A stretch of DNA of 64,000 bases, taken from contig CM028335.1 of the NCBI GenBank assembly GCA_016647705.1, positions 4,893,501 to 4,957,500 of the forward strand, in the 5' to 3' direction. The position numbers and the translations under genes were made by a program. Origin of the DNA: Eucommia ulmoides. Its lineage: Eukaryota; Streptophyta; Magnoliopsida; Garryales; Eucommiaceae. The notes beneath the pieces are model-generated. The model did not search any database. It was given only the letters and a program-made list of their open reading frames with translations, and was not told where the DNA came from. Shown piece after piece: positions 58,794 to 64,000 of the stretch (its first letter is position 1; the number at the start of each line of letters is the position of its first letter).

Positions 58794-60739
58794 TTTTTAT
58801 TTTTGTTATGTAATATTTATTTTATATAATTTATTTTCACTCTTATTTTTATTTATTTAGTTTTTTTGTGAATGGTTTTATAAACAAAAACGTAACCCCA
58901 ATTTTAAGAAAGAACTTAGAATGGGCTATAGCAACCTCCTCCCTTCTTTATTTTATTTTAATTTTTTTTTTCTTTCAAAAACCACTATTTATAAAAATAA
59001 ATTAAGAGAAAAAATTCATAAATTAAAATTAAAGTTCCAAAATTATCAAAAAAAATAAATAAATTAATTCAAGTATGAAGAATAGCTGCACCACCACTCT
59101 GCGCCGCCACCACTAGCAACCACCAATGCCTTGGACCAATGTGTTGTCACCATCCACGTTGTACCACCACCGCGCAATGCTATCATCAACATCTATCAAT
59201 TGCAAAACCATCGCGCCACAACCACCCCCGTGCCATAATCTCATATTTGCTGATCAGGATCGCTATGACTTTTCAAATATAGTTGTTGAAAAAAAACTGT
59301 TAAAAATGTGTTGTGAGCTGTTTGATATATCTGTCAAAAAATAAATGTTAAAAAAAGAAAAATCATAATGAGCGCTTGGTAGACATTTTTTTAAAAACAT
59401 CAAAGGACTATTAAATTATTAAAATAGACATATGTTATATTCGTTTGTTTATTCCTAATATTAACTAAGTACAAAAAATAATATACATGTAAAAGAAATA
59501 TTTCCTTGTATAAACCTATGATTGCTTGAAAATAAAAAATATTATAAAATAAAAGTTTTTAGATATATTACATGTTTCAAATAAAAAATTAAAATATCAT
59601 TAAAAAAATTTAAATATAATTTCATAATAAGAAAATAAAAATAAAAGTAATTTTGTCATACAAAATTTCATCAATTAAAAAAAAAAAAATTAACTTTTAA
59701 AAATACAATTTTTCTAACTTTCAAAAGCAGTCCAAAAAATAAGAAGAAAATTATACATTTTTTTAGAAAAATTGATTTTCAAATACACTTAGGTCCAGTT
59801 TTCTTTGAAAAAAAAAAAAGGGAAGAAACACACACCAACCAAAAAAACAATGGAGGATAATGTACGCCATAGGTAGAGGCATATAATGGTATAAATTAAC
59901 ATTGGCCACCCAAAAAAGGGAAAAGCTTTTGAGAAGCCTACAAGAGTTGACAATTCTAGCTCGGACCTACTTCTAAATCGCCCTAATTTCATTTTTATTT
60001 TATTATTTATCCATTGTTTTATCTTTAATTTTTAAAAAAAATCATATATAATAACAATTCCGCACAGCAAAAAAATGAAAAAGCCCAATACACGCGCTAC
60101 ACTCATGCAATTACATGTATCTAACTCATGTATAAAATATTTGTTAAATATAAAAAATATTATATAAATACATGTAACTATAAAAAATATTATATAAGTA
60201 CATGTAATTTGTAACATGTAATTAATATTACACAGATACATATAATTAATATTACATAGATAAAAACACATACAGATTAATGTACAAGCAAAAGCCAATT
60301 CAATGAACTAAATTAAAACTTATGTTTTAAATGGGACTAATAACAAATTACACCTAACTAATCATCAATTATTCTTTCTTTTTTTTTTTATATATAGAGA
60401 CAAAAATTAGTAGATTCTCATGTTGAGTTCAATGTCACTTATAATTTTTATTTATTTTTTAATTTTTAAATATTTTTTTAATTAATATTAACTAAATTTA
60501 ATAGATATAGTTAATATTAATTAAATATAATTTTTTTTGTTTTTATATCATAATTAATATTAATTAAAACATTGATAAATGCTAAAAAATAAATTGATAA
60601 AAAATCATAATTTTCTCTATAAATATGAAAAAAAAAAAAAGTAGAAAACTATTTACTAATAAATCAAATCATTTTTTTTGTGTGTGTTCTATTTTTATTT
60701 TTACTTTTTTTAATAAAAACAATATTCCGTTGGCGATTA
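58794..60739. other. AT-rich intergenic DNA
   Basis: A CCACCACC-rich patch occurs at 59085-59240. A short tandem repeat at 60130-60262 is based on AAAAATATTATATAAATACATGTAA and TTAATATTACACAGATACAT units. No gene supported. Confidence 0.6.
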
Positions 60740-61565
60740 TAGGAATGTGTTGGTGTATAAAACTGATACACACCTCGAGTACGGTCCAATCGAATGACAG
60801 GTGGATCATCTTACTGAGGTGGAGTCGTTGGTTGAAAAGTCCTCGCATGAGCTATGCTGGGGTCTTGGGAGGACTGAGTTGCTGTGTCCAGGGTCCTACT
60901 CCTCAGAAAGTATATCTGCAGAAAGTTCAGACTGGGGTTTGTCCTGGTGAAACCCTTCCGATGTGGTAATCAGTGCTCAAAGAGAAAAAGTATAGAATAT
61001 AGCAATTAAATAAATGAACTCGCGCATAATGTAAGTATATTCAAGCGTAACTCAAACTTACACAGCCCCTAATATAAATAAGAGTTGGAGATGATTAGTC
61101 GGACCTAAACAAGATTAATTAGTCGAAACTCTGTGTTTAGCAGATAATCCGAGGTATTTAGAAGATAATCGTTGGGTTTGGGCTTTTGGGCCCATTTGGC
61201 AAAGCCCACAGGCCTTTGTTAGGCTTGTGGCGGTGAGCCGGTAGAAGAGGGTAGAGATCCGTGGAGTCCTAAAGAAGAACCGAGCTGGAAGGGAAAGCCG
61301 ATCGAGGTGAACGGTTGAGCCCCTGAAATTGATTGTTCAGGGCATGGCACAGAGCTAAGAGCGGCACGGCCTTACGGGGCTCCTCGCTCCTCCCTGGGTG
61401 CAAATGAGATTCCAGGGAGGAGTCGTGGTCGGCGTATGTTTCAGCGTGGCGTTGTGGATTTTGGAATGCGTCCCTGTCACTACTAGAACGGACATGTGGC
61501 TGGGTCCTAAGTACTGATCCAAAGGTGCCAAAAAATACCCTCACGAGAATGATATGTCTATTTTG
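60740..61565. repeat. unclassified moderately GC-rich repeat-like tract
   Basis: The composition jumps relative to its flanks. Phrases such as GAAACCCTTCCGATGTGG and CAGTGCTCAAAGAGAAAAAG look like LTR or transposon ends common in plant genomes. The frames at 60625-60969 (plus) and 61269-61544 (minus) have no domain. Ends and class unresolved. Confidence 0.35.
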
Positions 61566-62802
61566 GGGGTAGTGATGTTATATGTCTTTAAAAATAATTT
61601 TGTCAATTTAATTTTATTTTTCCAAAAAGTAATTAGTGTAAATTAATTTCATTTTATATGATTTTTTTTTTATTTTAAAAACATTTAAATATAATTTAAA
61701 ATAAAAACAATTTTAGAGTAAATGTAGAAAAAAATCATACTGAGTCCATCTTTACCGATCTCTTATAATATAAAAATTAAAAAAATTAATTATTTTTCAT
61801 TTAAAAAAATTAAAATTATGTTTTTTAAAAGTAAAATAAGTGTAAAATAAATATTAATTTTTAAACTCAATAGTTTTTTATTCAAAAATAAAAATATATT
61901 TAAGAATTGCTGATTAAATTAAGCTAGGAGTATTTGGGAATAGTCCACAAAATTAAAATTTTAGTTTATGCAACTCATATGTTACAATAATTTTTTCAGA
62001 AGTCTAAAATTACTATCATACATTAAAGTTATTGCAATACTTAATTTTTTTGTGTAAATTTTTTTATAATTTTAATGCGTACAGTCATTTTTTAATTTTT
62101 TACAGTAAATTTTGAAATTTTGAAAAATTAACTATAGGGCTTGGATCTTTTTAATTGGGCCTCAAAGGCTTTCATGAGCTGTTGGACACCCCTTTTGTCC
62201 TAATAAGGCAATAAAGGCCTTCTATGGGCTTCTAACTGTATGCAATACTCTTCCTGCAATGCCTAAGATTTATATTTTTTAGTTGCATTTTCAAATTTTT
62301 AGTGTTTTGTTTATCAAAAAAATAAATAATTGAGGTTAAAAAAAAAAAAACAATTATAAAGTACCTTGAAAAATGGCACAAGGTCATAATTCTTTTTTAT
62401 GGGAACAATCATAAAATAGTTATATCCAGTAGAGATTTTTGCCTGTCTACTCGTCATTTTTTAACCAATAAATAATGTTCTACTCAACGAGTTGCTTATT
62501 GATTACACCCGAAAGTCCTTCCGTCACCTGTCTAATTCCTTTTGCACTCAATGCAAGAACTCACGCGATTCTTCTCATCACGTGGGCCTGCACCACCATT
62601 CAAAATATGCATGACGCACTCTCTAACGGCAACAACCGAGTAATTCTTACATGGAAGGACCTCATTATCAATAATATATCTCCGACATCCGGTCACTGGC
62701 ATATCTATAAATAGGAGGAGGTAAACGAAAAATGTGATCTCAAAATTTTAGTAATTTTCTTTAAAAAAATCATTCCACTTCAAATATTTATCATCACACT
62801 TA
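61566..62802. other. AT-rich intergenic DNA
   Basis: No gene supported; the 79-residue frame at 62475-62714 lacks domains. A TATAAATAGGAGG at 62704 could be a promoter element, but no convincing frame follows. Confidence 0.55.
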
Positions 62803-63176
62803 GGATGTGTTTAGTATAGATGGGAAATGGAAGGAAAAATGAAAAAAAAATGTGTTTGGTGTGGAAGAAAAATGGAAGGGGAATGAAAATAGGAATGACA
62901 GAACACAGATTTCGAAATAAATTTTTTCTTCCCCAAATTTGAGAGGAAAATGGTTTTGGATGTAAAGATTACAATTATACCCTTAATAATTAATTTTTAA
63001 TTTATTTTAAAAATATATAAGGACAAAATAGTAAATTACATTAAAATAAATTATTTTCTATCATTTCATTTTCCTTCCCAATCAAACAAGAAAAATAATT
63101 TTCCTTTGATAAAAATATTTTCATTTTCATTTTTTTTTTTCCTTTTTCTTTCTCCTCCTCCTAAGTAAACACACCC
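62803..63176. mobile_element. small MITE-like inverted-repeat element
   Basis: The left end GGATGTGTTTAGTATAGATG and right end (CCTAAGTAAACACACCC) are inverted matches over about 12 bp. A GGAAATGGAAGG/CCTTCC-type inner symmetry links 62822-62880 and 63070-63130. 374 bp, noncoding. Flanks TTA and TTT do not give a clean target duplication. Confidence 0.5.
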
Positions 63177-63291
63177 TTTAAAGTCTTTCACAAGAAGAAA
63201 AATCACTTGGTACAAGGTCATAATAGTGTTTTTTTCGAGTTACCTATAGCTCGTCGCCGTCGCATCTCTCTCCGTGTTTGTTTATGCGGAA

Positions 63292-63402
63292 ATGGCAGCC
63301 ATTGCAGATCCTTCGTTCAAAATTTGGTTCGCTACAGGCGTTTTATATGGAGGTATTGCTGTTAGATGGACCAAACAACTAAGCGCCCTCCGATTACGAT
63401 AG
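63292..63402 (+). CDS. possible 36-residue small protein with one hydrophobic segment
   Basis: The ATG in good context (GAAATGGC) opens MAAIADPSFKIWFATGVLYG and continues GIAVRWTKQLSALRLR to TAG. There is one moderately hydrophobic segment (about residues 9-24) and a basic C-terminus, a pattern seen in small mitochondrial membrane subunits. A GC-rich, CT-rich leader (63245-63285) precedes it, and a donor-like GGCG|GTGAGC follows just after the stop, consistent with an intron in the 3' untranslated region. An upstream ATG seven bases earlier is in another frame. I do not recognise the family; it may be spurious. Confidence 0.4.
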   Translation: MAAIADPSFKIWFATGVLYGGIAVRWTKQLSALRLR

Positions 63403-63719
63403 CCGGCGGTGAGCCCTAATGAACCTTCAAATTTTCGATCCTTCAGTTCATCGATCATGCTATCTTAAAATTAAGGAAAAATTGGTGAAAAGTCTCATTT
63501 TTAAAGTCTAATTAGTGAAAAGTCCTTTTGTGTTATTAGGTTTTGATTTAATCCTTTAAATTATATTTCACTTGTGTTTTAGTCCCGCATTGCAGGAATT
63601 GTAGGAAAATTGTAGGAATTGTAGGGAACCCTTAGTGAGTACATTGAATTTTTATAGTGAATTCTGTTATATGTAATTAATGTTAGTTACAATTTCATAA
63701 TTGTTATTTTTCACACATA

Positions 63720-64000
63720 TTTAGGTATTTTTGGTTATATGTACTTTAGTTACATGTTATAATTACATATATACGTGTAATATTTCGTGACGTAACTGAA
63801 AAAATACCAAATTTTTTAGTTACATGTCAGAGACATGTAACTAAAAAGTTACATATTATTATAACATGTAATTGAAAAAATCAAACTTTTTAATTACATA
63901 TTAGAGATATGTAACTAAAAAATTACACATTATTGACACATGTGACTGAAAAATATCAAAATTTTTAATTACATATCAGAGATATGTAACTAAAAAGTTA
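63720..64000. repeat. 75-bp tandem repeat with internal hairpin, cut by window end
   Basis: Units start near 63792, 63868 and 63942 (spacing 74-76 bp) with GTAACTGAAAAAATAYCAAA. Each includes AGTTACATGTC-AGA-GACATGTAACT or a diverged form, a perfect 11-bp inverted repeat in the first unit. The array continues beyond the right edge. Confidence 0.85.

Noticed and set aside
1..64000. A new defence, biosynthetic or virus-derived system
   Set aside because: Apart from the glycosyltransferase, recognisable coding remnants belong to known Ty1-copia, Ty3 Tat or LINE families; no co-directional cluster of unknown intact genes exists here.

Overview
This is a plant nuclear segment, most likely from an AT-rich, transposon-dense eudicot. 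The evidence is plant LTR retrotransposons of several lineages, an L1-type LINE tail, MITE-like inverted-repeat elements, and a plant-type intronless alpha-1,4-glycosyltransferase gene. I cannot name the species. I see no CRISPR array, rRNA, credible tRNA or bacterial-style operon. I found no coherent new multi-gene system; the interest is in nested transposon structure and unusual repeats.

Layout. 1-5011: AT-rich host sequence with a striking 45-bp minisatellite (3690-4615) whose core is the palindrome GTTAACGTTAAC. 5012-11362: a complete-ended but dead Ty1-copia element (Copia-1) with 5-bp target duplication AGATT. 13453-17236: a Ty3 Tat-type solo LTR that itself carries a second Tat-type solo LTR (14871-17056). 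17964-19071: a 5'-truncated LINE with a 14-bp target duplication. 19423-19953: a GC-rich inverted-repeat element.

21049-33027: a minus-strand copia element (Copia-2) of about 5.0 kb, expanded to 12 kb by three later solo LTRs (23118-25766, 26711-28642, 29517-31875), each with its own 5-bp target duplication. 33745-46039: a 12.3-kb minus-strand Ty3 element of the Tat lineage with gag, protease, G-patch-like segment, RT, RNase H, a second (archaeal-type) RNase H and integrase, an Arg-tRNA primer-binding site and a near-identical 5-bp target duplication. It sits inside a degenerate host minisatellite. 47095-49335: the 3' end of a third copia element.

49986-51149 (minus): the only clearly intact protein-coding gene, a 387-residue type II membrane protein of the lactosylceramide 4-alpha-galactosyltransferase-like family. 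51236-64000: mostly AT-rich intergenic DNA with four inverted-repeat elements (53036-53514, 54141-54848, 57786-58793, 62803-63176), two unclassified LTR-like tracts, a possible 36-residue small protein gene (63292-63402), and a 75-bp hairpin-bearing tandem repeat that runs off the right edge.

The retrotransposon genes are all broken. Many of the inactivating changes are C-to-T or G-to-A transitions, as expected for long-methylated DNA. The nesting gives a relative history: Copia-2 is older than its three LTR insertions, and every LTR insertion except Copia-1 and the Tat element has been reduced to a solo LTR or a fragment.
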